64,000 bases of DNA from Anisodus tanguticus (GCA_034509755.1 CM067556.1:42826045-42890044), one strand, 5' to 3'; counted from the stretch's first letter, positions 11,255 through 22,366 are shown. A program made the numbers and translations. Notes: generated by a model not told the origin, from the sequence alone.

Positions 11255-12777
11255 AAGACCCGAATTGGAAAATGGTCATGGATGATGAATATCATGCTCT
11301 AATTACAAATAGAACATGGGATTTAGTACCTCGTCCATCTAATACTAATATAATTCGATCTATGTGGATTTTCAGCCACAAAGAAAAATATGTTGGAACT
11401 TTTGAGCGGCATAAAGCCAGTCTTGTTGGTGATGGGAAGACACAACAGGTTGGTGTAGATTGCAGGGAGACATTCAGTCCAGTGGTCAAACCAGCAACTA
11501 TCAGAACAGTTCTCAACCTATCTCTCTCAAAAGGATGGCCACTACATCAATTGGATGTCAAAAATGCCTTCCTACATGGACACCTTAATGAAACTGTATA
11601 CATGCACTAACCGTTGGGATACAGAGATCCTAAATATCCCAACCATGTGTGTCTGCTCAACAAATCATTATATGGCCTCAAGTAGGCCTCTAGGGCTTGG
11701 TATAAGCGGTTTGCAGATTTTGTGTCACACATGGGTTTTTCACACAGCCGTTCAGATAATTCCCTGTTTATTTATCTTCAGGGTAATCATACTGCTTATC
11801 TTCTTCTATATGTGGATGATATTGTTCTAACAACATCTTCAGACTCTCTTCGCAAGAGTATCATGTCACAACTTAGTTCTGAATTTTCTATGAAAGATCT
11901 TGGCCCACTACACTACTTTCTAGGAATTGTTGTGACATGACATACAGGTGGATTATTTCTCTCCCAGAAGAAGTATGCATCAGAAATCGTGGAACGAGCT
12001 GGAATGTCTTTCTGCAAACCTTCGGCAACTCCGGTCGACACAAAGTCTAAATTGAGTGCCATTTCTAGCAAACCCTTTGCTGATCCGACGTTATACTGCA
12101 TCCTAGCAGGAGCTTTATAGTATCTCACATTCACCAGGCCAGATATTATCTATGCAGTGCAACAAGTGTGTCTATTCATGCATAATCCAATGATGGAACA
12201 TATGCATGCTCTGAAACGCATTGTGCGATATATTCAGGGCACTCTGGAGTATGGATTACATCTATACCCGTCCTCGGTTTCCAAACTTGTTACTTACACT
12301 GATGTAGACTGGGCAGGATGTCCTGACACAAGACGATCCACTTCCGGGTATTGCGTTTTCCTTGGTGACAGTTTAATCTCATGGTCCTCAAAAAGGCATG
12401 CCGCGGTATCACGCTCAAGTGCTGAAGCAGAATATCGTGTTGTGGCCAATGTTGTATCTAACTCATGCTGGATTTGGAACCTGTTACTTGAACTTCATTG
12501 CCCAATTCCGACAGTCACAATAGTATATTGTGATAATGTTAGTGCAATCTATCTCTCAGGGAATCCCATCCACCATCAACGCACTAAACATATTGAGTTA
12601 GATATTCATTTTGTACGCGAGAAGGTGGCTCACGGACAAGTGCGAGTGCTACATGTCCTAACGCGACATCAAATCGTAGATATCTTCACAAAAGGACTTC
12701 CGCTGATATTATTTGAAGATTTTAGGGTCAGTCTAAGCATTCACCGCCCTTCAGCTTCGATTGCGGGGGAGTGTTAG
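11242..12777 (+). pseudogene. Copia reverse transcriptase and RNase H, one frame with four stops
   Basis: A single frame runs for 1.5 kb. RT motifs in order are DLVPRPS (about 11326), a KASLVGDGKTQQ block, QLDVKNAFLHG (about 11548-11580), SLYGLK (about 11665) and the catalytic YVDD (about 11809-11820). KDLGPLHYFLG follows. RNase H follows with YTDVDWAGCPDTRRST (about 12295), SSAEAEY (about 12415), CDNVSAIYL (about 12528) and the RTKHIELDIHFVREKV block near 12580. Only four stops interrupt it: 11608, 11683, 11938 and 12118. Each stands where the family has Gln or Arg, so each fits a single C-to-T change of CAA, CAG or CGA. It ends at 12777 inside the start of the 3' LTR, as is common. Confidence 0.92.
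12761..12771 (+). other. Polypurine tract of the short copia element
   Basis: TTGCGGGGGAG directly precedes the 3' LTR, in the position expected for plus-strand priming. Confidence 0.8.
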
Positions 12778-12981
12778 AATATTATGTAAATCATATTATT
12801 ATTATGTATTAATATAGTATCATTTTATATATGATAGGTAGTAAAATGTTAATTACGTAGAAGATTATTAGGGATTGATTACGAAGATTAGGCATGATTT
12901 ACTCTACCTTAAATGTATATGGTGTATATATTGTTCCCTTTAAGGATGAATACATTGAGGAAAATACTTTCAAAGTTTACA
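12772..12981 (+). repeat. 3' LTR of the short copia element
   Basis: It starts TGTTAGAATATT and ends GTTTACA. It is followed by GTCAT, the right copy of the target-site duplication (12982-12986). Confidence 0.93.
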
Positions 12982-12986
12982 GTCAT

Positions 12987-13950
12987 GACGGCACCTACAC
13001 CCCAATTCTTTAGGCCAACCAAATTCTCTTTTAAATCCATTTCCATTTATAAAAGTGGAAAAGTAAATGTTAGGAACATTAATAAGTCATAACGGTAGTT
13101 CCATAACCTTAAAATGTAAAAATAACAACTACGCCCCAAAACCTAATGTCATTAGTACAAGAGCGACTAATACGGAATACAAGTGTGAAAGTGATCTAAA
13201 TAAAATTATGTAAGGAATACGAAAGACAAAATAAAATAGGGATAGATGGAGTTTGGTACTGCGGATCTGTCAGACATCTCACCCTATGATCTCCAACAAA
13301 AGTCACTGAATCAAATAGGGTCCCATGCTCCACTAGTGCATGGATCTTAATCTGCACAAAAAAGTGCAACAAGTGTAGCATGAGTATGGGGATCAACATG
13401 TACTCAGCGAGTATCATAGATCAACCCCAACAAAGTAGTGAAGAGGATTGGTCTTTGAAATACTTGTGTCTAAAATACTTTATTGTAAAAACAATCCCAC
13501 ATTGAATCGTCAAAATTTGAGACCCCCAAGCTTAGAAGTGGTGAAATAATCCAAAATTCAGAATCTGTCAACTTTCAGGGACCTTCGCAAATGCTGCCTC
13601 TATGTCGCGATTGTGGAACACCCATTGCAAAAGAAAAGCCTCCGAATCTCAGCAGCCTTCTAAATGCGAACACTAAGTCGGAAATGCAACCCTAGTATGC
13701 AAAAGCTGCTACACCAGGAAAAAGTAAATTCAACAATAGTCTAGATCTGATTTTTGGTTCCAAAACCCCTCGGTTGCCAACCCAAACTCCTCTAACAAGC
13801 TCCAAATGCTAAATATGACTTGTATCAAGCTACAAACATGAAATCAAGCTTTAAATCTCAAATTCAATAGTGGGGTACTTACACTGACTCAACTGAAAAA
13901 GTTAGATTATGAGGTGATACAAAGAGAATAACTTAGCTATTCCATCAATG
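12987..13950 (-). repeat. Probable antisense gypsy LTR sequence
   Basis: Read on the minus strand, this contains GCTGAGTACATGTTGATCCC (about 13410-13390), ATACTCATGC, GTTGCACTTTTTTGTGCAG and GTGGAGCATGGGACCC (about 13335-13315). These are typical of Solanaceae Del-like LTRs and similar in kind to 7575-7640. A TGCTGAGATTCGGAGG block lies near 13650. Boundaries are not defined. Confidence 0.5.
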
Positions 13951-14545
13951 AACGTGGACATTCACACCTACTCCCATAGCATGCCTAATATTGTCTATCT
14001 ATATAATGAACGATATAACATTAGGATCTGAGTAAATCAATAATATATGAATGAGTCTATCTTTGTATAATGTAAAGTATGACAAGTTCATAAAATAGCC
14101 AATGTCATGGAGTTTGAAATTTCATAGGTGAATTTTAAGACATTGTCATGGTATATTAAATGTTGAAATTCAAATACCCATAATAATAACTATTTTTCAA
14201 CTACATAACAGAAAAATAACTAGGCAACTCTATAACTACTACTAGTTTAGTGTACTCGCTTTGCGCGTGACTGAGGCATGTGCCTCATTTGACCACAAAT
14301 GAAAAGAAATTAGACTTAGCTATATAAGAATTTCGTTGTTAATCCGTCGCTAAATTGCTTAGAATTTTAAATTTACTAAAATTTTATTTATTAAATATTT
14401 CTTTGTTTAAGAAAATAACCTAAGATTGTAGTTTGTATAAATCCTTTCCTTGTCTAAATTTTCTACCGTCGAGGTTAGCGTTATTCTACGTGAAGAATGT
14501 TGATTTACCTTATATAAACTATTAAGACAAGTCCCAAATTTATTT
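13951..14545. other. Unassigned AT-rich spacer
   Basis: No coding sequence or paired repeat is seen. A CGCTTTGCGCG word lies near 14260, and CGTTGTTAATCCGTCGCTAAATT lies near 14330. Neither is enough to call an element. Confidence 0.5.
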
Positions 14546-14550
14546 ATTAT

Positions 14551-15517
14551 TGTTAGTGTTTTATTTTAATGATGACAAACTCGTTTATGCAGGAAAAGCA
14601 AGCCCAGCTGACTAGAAAAGCCCAAGTCTATCTCAAGGGAAAAACCACCAGCCCAGCTTACTACTAAATCCCAAAGTGAATGAGTCAAGAGAAGGCCTCA
14701 CAAGTCAGAACAAAATAAATAAGTAATGACTTATTTATGGAGATAACGGCTTGCAAATTAATCAGACTTTGGAAGGAATCAATCAAGTACTACGGAAGAT
14801 CTCGGGGCATCAATTAGTAGCACTTCAACAAGGAAACAAGTACCAAGTATCTTGACGCATCAATCAATCAAGCGGATTCCAACAAGGAAATAAATACCAA
14901 ACATTTAAGAAAGCTACACACTAAAGATTCGACCATGAAGTACACAAGGAATGAAGATCAAGCAGCATTAAAGAGCTCTAGCCTTATTCTTGAAAAATAG
15001 GATTCATTATTCCTTTTTTCAAGGATAAAATTTCTTGGGTTTCCATCTCTGTAAGAGCCTAACGTTCATCCTTTCAAACTATAAAGGATGGCTCCAAAGA
15101 TGAAGAACATACACTTTCGTCTCAACTTCTCAAGCTCTCTACTTTACTTTTAACAAGTATTGTAATTCTTAGTGATTTATAGTGTATAAAAAAAGGTGAG
15201 AAGAGATATAGTATAGTTGGTGAGGCATTGTATCAAAAGATTATGTGTGTTTGAGTGTAGACGTAGGAACTCCATTCAAACAACTATTGTACCAAATCTA
15301 CTTCCAAAAGAGCTTCAGAGAACACCCTTGCAACCCAAGAGGACTGGACTAGGATTCACATTGAATTTGAAACAGTATAAAAATATCTGGTGTCATTTAC
15401 GATTAGCATTTAGTTTCTACACTTTATTTGTTAGCAGTCGACTAGCGATTCAAGGTAGTCGACTAGGAAAAAGAAAAATTACAATTCACTCCCCCCCTCC
15501 CCCGTCTTGCACTTTCA
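14551..15517 (+). repeat. 5' LTR of the SIRE-type element
   Basis: It starts TGTTAGTG and ends GCACTTTCA. A TATA box (TATAAAGG) lies at about 15080. The 3' part holds two GTCGACT words (15437 and 15458) and a C-rich run at 15491-15503. It pairs with 21113-22071. Confidence 0.93.
15080..15087 (+). promoter_or_regulatory. TATA box in the SIRE 5' LTR
   Basis: TATAAAGG is conserved at the equivalent place in the 3' LTR (about 21640), which supports it as the element's promoter. Confidence 0.55.
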
Positions 15518-15518
15518 A

Positions 15519-15531
15519 TTGGTATCAAAGC
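15519..15531 (+). other. Primer-binding site of the SIRE-type element
   Basis: TTGGTATCAAAGC directly follows the 5' LTR. It differs by one base from the plant consensus complementary to initiator methionine tRNA. Confidence 0.85.
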
Positions 15532-15571
15532 AATGTCTCACTTAGTAGCTTAACAGCTTGTGAGAAATTTT

Positions 15572-17116
15572 CAATATGGACACTCCACTACTGGCCACCC
15601 TACTTCAATGGACAACACTATAGTCATTAGAAAGAAAGATTCAGAATCTTTATCCAGACAACTGATTTTGAAGCGTGGTTGGTGATCAAGAAGGGACCAA
15701 AACCTATCCCTGGTACTGAAACAAAATATCCAAAAAATAATAAGAGCAAAGTGAATTTGGTATCCTTTGATGTCACCATGGAACAACATGAGGTTATCCA
15801 AACAAATGCAGAGCAATTAGCTTACTCTATTGTGCGGTTAGTGGTGAAGAATATGGTAAAATATCAACCTGCGAGACTGCTAAAGAAATGTGAGATAAAT
15901 TAGAATTCACTTATGAAGGGACCTCTAAGGTCAAAGAAGCCAAGATTGATGCACTGCAACATGACTATGAAGCCTTTACCATGACCGGTGAAGAAAATAT
16001 TGAACCAATGTTTACTAGATTCAGCAAAATCATTGGTGAACTCAAATCTCTATGAGTAGTATACTCTAACTCCCAGCAAGTAAGAAAATTGGTGAGAAGT
16101 CTTTCACATTCTTGGCAGACAAAAGCTATTGTCCTGGAAGATGGAAATCTGGAAAAGTTTACTTATGATGAATTCATAGGAAATCTTATGGCCTTTAAGA
16201 AAAATCATATTAACAGGTACAAAAAGGAAGAAAAGAATAAGGTAATTGCATTCAAATCTCATGTTGAATTAATTGATGATGATATTGATAAGATGAAGTT
16301 GCTATGATATCTAGATCTGTGGTAGAAGCCATGAGGAGATCTAGAAACAACAGAAGAGGTACTTGAAGCTTTAGAAAAGGAAAATTTTAAAATAATCAAC
16401 CAAGAAATGTTGGAAAATGATTTGAATGTGGTAAGTATGGCCACATAGCATCTGAGTGTCCGGAGTCAAAAAGGAAATCATTTAGAGGTCAACAAAATTA
16501 AAGAGTATTTAGCAACGGGAATGAAGATGAAATCTCAAAAGGTGAAAATGAAGAAGTTGAAAATGTCTATTTTATGGAAATCGGTGAGACTAGCGAGGTA
16601 AGACTTTATCCATGCTCTAAGTGTCATGAAACCCATTAGTTATTAGACCAAACTCTTGAAGACCTGAATAAAGTTTTTGATGAATATAGAAAATTACAAA
16701 GAGAAAAGAACGACTAAGAAATTAATTTAGAAGTATGTGAAATTGAAAGAGACCTTCTTCAAGAAGAAGTTCATGTTTTGCAATTACAATTAAATAGGTT
16801 GCGCAAATCTACCAGTCATAGTTCTGTCAGGTCTAACTAGTCGACTCGTAACAATAAGTCAATTTGGAAAAAGCCTATAAGTGACAAATCAGCTACTAGC
16901 AACTCAACTGATAAGTCTATTGCTTACTTTAAGACAGATCAGTCAACTAGGTCTACCAAGTCAACTGATAGGAAGTATGTTAAGAATATTAATACAAGCA
17001 AGTCGACTAATCAGTATGTCACTGAAGAACACTTTTCTCATACTTGTTTTTATTGTGGTAAAATTAGGCACAAATCCTATAACTGTAGATTTCACTATTC
17101 AACCCCAGGATGGATA
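15572..17116 (+). pseudogene. SIRE-type gag with two CCHC zinc knuckles, broken
   Basis: The capsid starts with PPYFNGQHYSH (about 15597-15627) and continues FIQTTDFEAWLVIKKGP after a TAG at 15628. A frameshift near 15890 is followed by a long helical segment to about 16300. The first zinc knuckle, at 16418-16459, has its first cysteine codon turned into TGA and is followed by ECGKYGHIASEC. A linker rich in Ser-Thr pairs encoded by GTCGACT/GTCAACT words follows (16830-17010). A second, intact C-x2-C-x4-H-x4-C knuckle lies at 17045-17086 (CFYCGKIRHKSYNC). Two knuckles fit sireviruses. Confidence 0.8.
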
Positions 17117-17124
17117 AGAAAGGG

Positions 17125-17827
17125 GATACTACATCTCTTCTATCATAAGTGATCATGGAGGAGAATTTGAAAACAAAGCCTTTGAATAATTCTACAGTGA
17201 ATATGAATATACTCACAATTTCTCCTCACCACGATCCCCTTTAGAAAATAACATTGTTGAATGAAAGAATACAACTTTGCATGATATGGCAAGAACAATG
17301 ATTGTGGAGAATGAACTACCACATAACTTTTGGGTTGAGGCTGTAAGTACATCCTGTCATGTTTTAAATAGATTCTTAATCAGGCCAATTCTGGAGAAAA
17401 CCCCATATGAACTGTGGATGGAAAAGAAGCCCAATGTCAGTTACTTTTATCCGTCTGGATGTAAGTGTTTTGTTTATAACAATGGAAAAGACAACCTTGG
17501 TAAGTTTGATCCACGAAGCGATGAAGGTATTTTTCTGGAATACTCAAAATAATAGTAGATCTTATAGAGTATTTAATAAACGTACATTAACTATTGAAGA
17601 ATCTATTCATGTATTTTTTTTATGATACTAATTGCTTGGTCGAGAAAGGTAAAATTGCAGATGAGGAAGATAGTCAACTGCCAACCACAACAGTTACTCC
17701 CATTGTTGATCCAAACAATAAAAAAATGTCGACTACTGAACCTACCAAGTCGACTAACTTAACAGTTAGACCAATTCCAAATGAGTGGAGAATCGAACCT
17801 AACTTTCCAAAGAAGTTCATTATATGA
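17125..17827 (+). pseudogene. SIRE-type integrase fragment and linker
   Basis: The sequence enters integrase directly at SDHGGEFENKAFE (about 17145-17180), containing the second catalytic Asp. The N-terminal HHCC part, the first Asp and the protease are missing, so an internal deletion joins gag to integrase. The glutamate-bearing NNIVE*KN follows at about 17250 with a stop beside it. After it come DMARTMI, FWVEAVSTSCHVLNR, TPYELW and GCKCFVYNN. Stops and frameshifts follow at about 17550-17620. The acidic linker to 17827 includes two more GTCGACT words. Confidence 0.82.
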
Positions 17828-17899
17828 GACATAAATAGAGGAATGAATACAAGAGTCTCAAATAAAATCAATACAAATTTGGCTCTTATATCTCAACTA

Positions 17900-18610
17900 G
17901 AGCCAAAGAAAATTGATGAAGCCTTTGGGGATGATCACTCGGTCAAGGCTATGAAAGAGGAACTGGATCAATTTGAGAAAAAACAAAGTATAGAGTCTGA
18001 TTCCTAAGCCTGAAAATGCTTCAGTTGTTGGGACTAAATGGGTATTCAGAAACAAGCTAAATGAAGCAGGAAAAGTGATAAGAAATAAGTTCGACTAGTT
18101 GCTCAAGGATACTCACAATAAGAGGGAGTCAACTACGATGAAACTTTTGATCTAGTTGCCCAGTTAGAATCAATTCAAGTGTTGCTTTCCTATGTTATCT
18201 TTAAAGGTTTCAAACGTTTTTCAAATGGATGTTAAAAGTATTTTTTTAATGGTTTTATTGATGAAGAAATTTTTATTAAACAACCTACTAGCTTTGAAAA
18301 CTCAAAATTTCCTTATCATGTGTTCAAACTATCTAAAGCTCTATATAGCATTAAACAAGCCCCAAAATCTTGGTATAATAGGCTAAGTTCTTTCTTAGTT
18401 GAACATGGTTTTTCTAGAGGCAAAATTGACTCAACTCTCTTTATTAAAATAACCTCTTCTGGAAATCTTATTATACAAATCTATGTTGATGATATTATTT
18501 TTGGTAGTTCTGACCCCTCTTTGTGTAAGGATAAGGAATTTTTTAATCTTATGCAAAGTGAATTTGAGATAAGCATGATGAGAGAATTAACATTCTTCTT
18601 GGGACTATAA
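17900..18610 (+). pseudogene. SIRE-type reverse transcriptase, broken
   Basis: Frameshifted pieces spell a copia RT: PKPENASVVGTKWVFRNKL (about 18005-18060), FQMDVKSIF (about 18215), FKLSKALYSIKQAPKSWYNRL (about 18320-18385), the catalytic YVDD at about 18482-18493, and MRELTFFLG at the end. At least three frameshifts occur before 18320; the last 96 codons are open. Confidence 0.87.
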
Positions 18611-18682
18611 ATCCACCAAAATGAGAAAGGGATATTCATCTGCCAAAGTAAATATACCAAGGAGCTTATTCAAAAGTTTGGT

Positions 18683-19396
18683 ATGAATGATGCAAAAGTC
18701 ATAGGAACTCCAATGAGTCATACTTGTTCAATTCACAAAGATGATGAATGTAAAGCAGTTGATGAAATAAAGTATAGAGGAATGATTGGCTTATTACTTT
18801 ACCTTAATGTCAGTCGACCAGACATCATATTTAGTGTTTGCAGATGTGTCAGGTATCAGTCAGCTCCTAAGGAATCTCACCTTAGTGTTGTCAAAAGAAT
18901 TATTTGATACTTAATTGGAATATTTTCTCATAATTTATGGTACTATAAGACTAACTCCTTCAAATTTGACGGCTTTTCTAATGTTGATTTTGCAGGGGAT
19001 AAAGATGATCGTAAAAGTACCAGTGATACTTGTCAACTACTTGGACAATTCGTAATATATTGGATTAGCAAAAACAAGGAAGTGTGTCAATGTCTACTAC
19101 TAAAGCAGAATATATTATCATTGGGCAATGTTGTGTTCAACTATTATGGATGATTCATCAATTATGTGATTATGATATGCTATTTAAACCTATTAAAATT
19201 TTATGACAACTCTAGTGCCATTTGTTTAACCAAAAATCATAATCATCACTCTAGGACAAAGCATATAGATATTAAACATCATTTTACTAGAGATTATGTT
19301 CTTAGGGAAGTTGTTGAACTACAATTGTTGTGCACTGAAAAACAACTTGCTGATATTTTTATCAAATCTTTACTAGAACAAAGTATGCATTCTTAG
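18683..19396 (+). pseudogene. SIRE-type RNase H, broken
   Basis: It opens at 18683 with IGTPMSHTCSIHKDD and IKYRGMIGLLLYL. It then has DFAGDKDDRKSTSDT (about 18990-19030) and a frameshift near 19075. The terminal part at 19166-19396 shows YDNSSAICLTKN, HSRTKHIDIKHHFTRDYV and a degenerate QLADIFIKSL block. Stops and frameshifts separate the parts. Confidence 0.85.
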
Positions 19397-19595
19397 AAAA
19401 TCCTTAGGAATTATTGCAAATCCTTTGTGGATTTTTTCCTTACTTAGACTTCGTTAAAGTATTTCAAAAAAATTCATTTCCTTATACCGTGATATTAACC
19501 TATATTTAATAATGTTGTTCAAACTCCTCTCATGTCAAATCATTTTAAAGGTAATTATTACATTTTGTCAAATCTTTTCTTGCATCAGTACATCA

Positions 19596-20732
19596 ATGAT
19601 TTCTGTTCCTAAAAAAGGCCTCATTCAATCTCAATCCGTCAAGGTAAAGCATCTCTTCACTTATCAAGGCTGGGAAAATCTCTTTCAAAACCCTACCCGT
19701 GTTTATGAAATTTCTATGCATATGTTTTATGCTAATCTTTTATCCTCTAAACCTAATGAACTTAAAACTCTGGTCCTTTGGACTCGTATTGTGTTAGATT
19801 TTGCAGTTCTTGACTCTATACTTGGTTGCTCTTGTTCTAGGTTCTATGACTTGCCTAAAACCACTTGGCATGAGTTTCTGAATGTCTCCTTTGACCAAGA
19901 CAAAAAGGTCCTATCAAATTCCCCCTCTGTTCCTGCTCAATTTGGTCCTTTTGATATTACTTTTGATCTCGTGTTCTCTACCACATTGTGTCAACTACTA
20001 TTTTTACTTGTGTTTGGTATTATTCAAACATCACCCAATGTGATTCTCTTATTGCTTACTGCTTTATGTCCAAAATGAAGCTAAACCTATCCGCTATTAT
20101 CATGAATTACATGATAGAGTCTGCTTCTAATCCCTCCAGTATTCACTATGGCATACTCATCACTCACATTGTTGGGGCCCATCACATCAACCTAGATGAC
20201 TATCCTACCACCCTCATCAAGGAATGCTATAACTCTAGAGCTTTTGGTAGTATGGTGTATGTTCTCACTGGGATACTTGGCTGCCAAGGATGTCCCTGAA
20301 GAACCACACCATAACTCTCCTTCTAAACCTAAAAACTATGTTCTATCTCCTGTCATGCCTGAATGTTCTGTTGATGTGCTTTCTAAACTCAACGTTCTTG
20401 ATGCCAAAGTTGAGTCTCTGAAAGACTTGATGGTATCATCTCTCTTTCGCATTGAGAAAATTTAGGAATCTACCAAAGAAACAGGAAGCGATGTTGCTCG
20501 TATGAGGATTAAACTAGAGCTAATGCTCAAGGAAGCTGCAAACTTTTCTGCACAGCTGCAGACAAGTATGGCTGACTTGCTTGGAAAGTTATCTTATACT
20601 CTTGAGACCACTAAGGATGCCATTGTCAATATCATGGCTTACTTTTTTCGACCTCTTCCACAACAATACCAGGAGCAGCAGCAGCAGGAGGAGGGAGAGC
20701 AGCAGCAGCAGGAGGATGTGGAAGAACATTAA
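19596..20732 (+). pseudogene. SIRE env-position ORF, plant-transposon-protein-like with Gln/Glu-rich tail
   Basis: The ORF lies between RNase H and the 3' LTR, the place of the env-like gene in sireviruses. I start it at the ATG at 19596, preceding ISVPKKGL. MFYANLL, VLDSILGC and DLPKTTWHEF (about 19720-19880) resemble the putative plant transposon protein domain found in these ORFs. The frame shifts near 20000 to another frame and returns near 20200-20290, so two compensating indels are likely. A TAG lies at 20463. The last part is helical and ends in a Gln/Glu run (about 20655-20730). I see no convincing signal peptide or membrane anchor, and similarity to a real envelope protein is not claimed. 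Confidence 0.65.
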
Positions 20733-20859
20733 CTTGCCTGACTTTTATTGCTTTGTTAAGACTGTTTATGTGTTTTGGTGACTTATATTCAAACAATGTA
20801 TGGGACATAAGTCATGTTGCTATGTGATGTTTTGTTGACTATTATGTTTTGTGGGGCAT

Positions 20860-20895
<36 letters not shown>

Positions 20896-21112
20896 TATAT
20901 ATATTGTATGTGGTGTTTCTTGTTTCTCTTTTTTGGATTGATTCCAAAGGGGGAGAAAAAAGAGCAGACAATATAGTCAACTACTCCGGGGGAGCACAAA
21001 TAAAAAGGTGCAGACAATATTGTCAACTACTCAGGAGGAGTATCAGTCGACAAATCAATAGGGAAGTTAACTATATATATTTACTTGTTGTCATCATAAA
21101 AAATGGGGAGAT
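20733..21112 (+). other. SIRE 3' untranslated region with microsatellite, tandem repeat and polypurine tract
   Basis: A (TA)n(GA)n(TA)n microsatellite lies at about 20858-20903. AAAGGGGGAGAAAAA at 20947-20961 resembles a polypurine tract. Two 31-bp units of the form GCAGACAATAT-GTCAACTACTC follow at 20964-20994 and 21010-21040, each ending in a purine run. AAAAAATGGGGAGAT at 21098-21112 abuts the 3' LTR and is the working polypurine tract by position. Confidence 0.75.
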
Positions 21113-22071
21113 TGTTAGTGTTTGATTTTAATGATGACAAACTCATTTATGTAGGAAAAACAAGCCCAACTGACTAGCAAAGCCCAAGTTCATCTCAAGG
21201 AAAAACCACCAGCCCCGCTTACTACTAAAGCCCAAAGTGCATGAGTCAAGAGAAGTCCTCACAAGTCAGAAAAAATAAATAAGTAATGACTTATTTATGG
21301 AGATAACATCTAGCAAATTAATCAGGCTTTGGAAGGAATCAATCAAGTACTACGGAAGATCTCGGTGCATCAATCAGTAGAACTTCAACAAGAAAATAAG
21401 TACCAAGTATCTTAGCGCATCAATAAATCAAAAAGATTCTAACAAGGAAATAAATACCAAACATTTAAGGAAGGTACACTCTAAAGATTCGACCATGAAG
21501 TACATAATGAAGGAAGATGAAGTAGCATTAAAGAGATCTAGACTTATTCTTGAAAAATAGGATTCATGATTCCTTTTTTCAAGGATCAAATCTCTTGGGT
21601 TGCCATCTCTGCAAGAACCTAATGTTCATCCTTTCAAACTATAAAGGACGAATCCAAATACAAATACCATATACTTTCATCTAAACTTCTCAAGATATCT
21701 ACTTTACTTTTAACAAGCATTGTAATTCTGAGTGATTTATAGTGTATACAAAAAAAGTGAGAAGAGATATAGTATAGTTGGTGAGGCATTGTATCAAAAT
21801 ATTACGAGTGTTTGAGTATAGACGTAGGAACTCCATTCAAACAACCATTGTACCAAACCCACTTTCAAAATAGCTGCAGAGAATACCCTAGCAACCCAAA
21901 GGGATTGGACTAGGATTCATATTAAATCAGAACCAGTATAAAAATGTATGGTGTCATTTACAATTAGTATTTAATTTTTGCACTTTATCTGTTAGCAGTC
22001 GACTAACGATTCAAGGTAGTCGACTAGGAAAAAAAATTACAATTCACCCCCCCCCCCATCTTGCACTTTCA
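21113..22071 (+). repeat. 3' LTR of the SIRE-type element
   Basis: It starts TGTTAGTG and ends GCACTTTCA. It is collinear with the 5' LTR, including the paired GTCGACT words (21998 and 22019) and the C-rich run near the end. Confidence 0.93.
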
Positions 22072-22162
22072 ATTACCACATCGATAGATATCATTGAATG
22101 TATCATGACTGTAATATGTGATTTGAAAGTACTAAAAGTAATATAACCGGAAAAAAAGAAAA

Positions 22163-22366
22163 TGTTCTATAAATATTATTTATTTATTGTGAATGTCTAT
22201 CTTTAAGAGAAAAGTGAGGGTTAGTAACTATTGGAGCAAGTCAGTTTTCTATTATAAATAGAGATGTTCCCTTCATTATATTTACATCCCCCAAGAGAAA
22301 TAAAGAATTCTCATCTCTTCTCTCTTTCTCTACAATATTTTTTTCTAGTTTTATTACTTTATAACA
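22163..22366 (+). repeat. 5' LTR of the Ivana/Oryco-type element
   Basis: It starts TGTTCTATAAATATT and ends TTATAACA. It contains TATAAATAGAG at about 22253 and a CT-rich region downstream. It aligns along its length with 28392-28598. Confidence 0.88.

Larger units (their letters stand above)
10582..12981 (+). mobile_element. Short Ty1/copia element with paired LTRs and internal deletion
   Basis: Two ~215-bp LTRs (10582-10798 and 12772-12981), a perfect 5-bp target-site duplication and a polypurine tract define a complete insertion of only 2.4 kb. The internal region starts just after the 5' LTR in a linker upstream of the reverse transcriptase. The primer-binding site, gag, protease and nearly all of integrase are deleted. 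The LTRs differ at roughly 15 positions by eye, so this is a fairly old insertion. Confidence 0.93.
14551..22071 (+). mobile_element. SIRE/Maximus-type Ty1/copia element with env-position ORF
   Basis: Paired LTRs of 967 and 959 bp enclose PBS, gag with two zinc knuckles, a pol lacking protease and most of the integrase N-terminus, and an extra ORF between RNase H and the 3' LTR. That order, the LTR length and the PBS are those of the SIRE/Maximus (sirevirus) lineage. The flanks ATTAT (14546-14550) and ATTAC (22072-22076) form a target-site duplication with one mismatch. Every ORF is broken. Confidence 0.92.

Noticed and set aside
14255..14350. CGCTTTGCGCG hairpin-like word and a CGTCGCTAAATT word suggesting a Helitron or CACTA end
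   Set aside because: No matching second end, no CTRR terminus with a proper hairpin and no transposase; too little evidence.
15217..15630. 137-codon ORF starting in the SIRE 5' LTR
   Set aside because: Most of it is LTR sequence; only the last ~11 codons belong to gag, so its ATG is not a real start.
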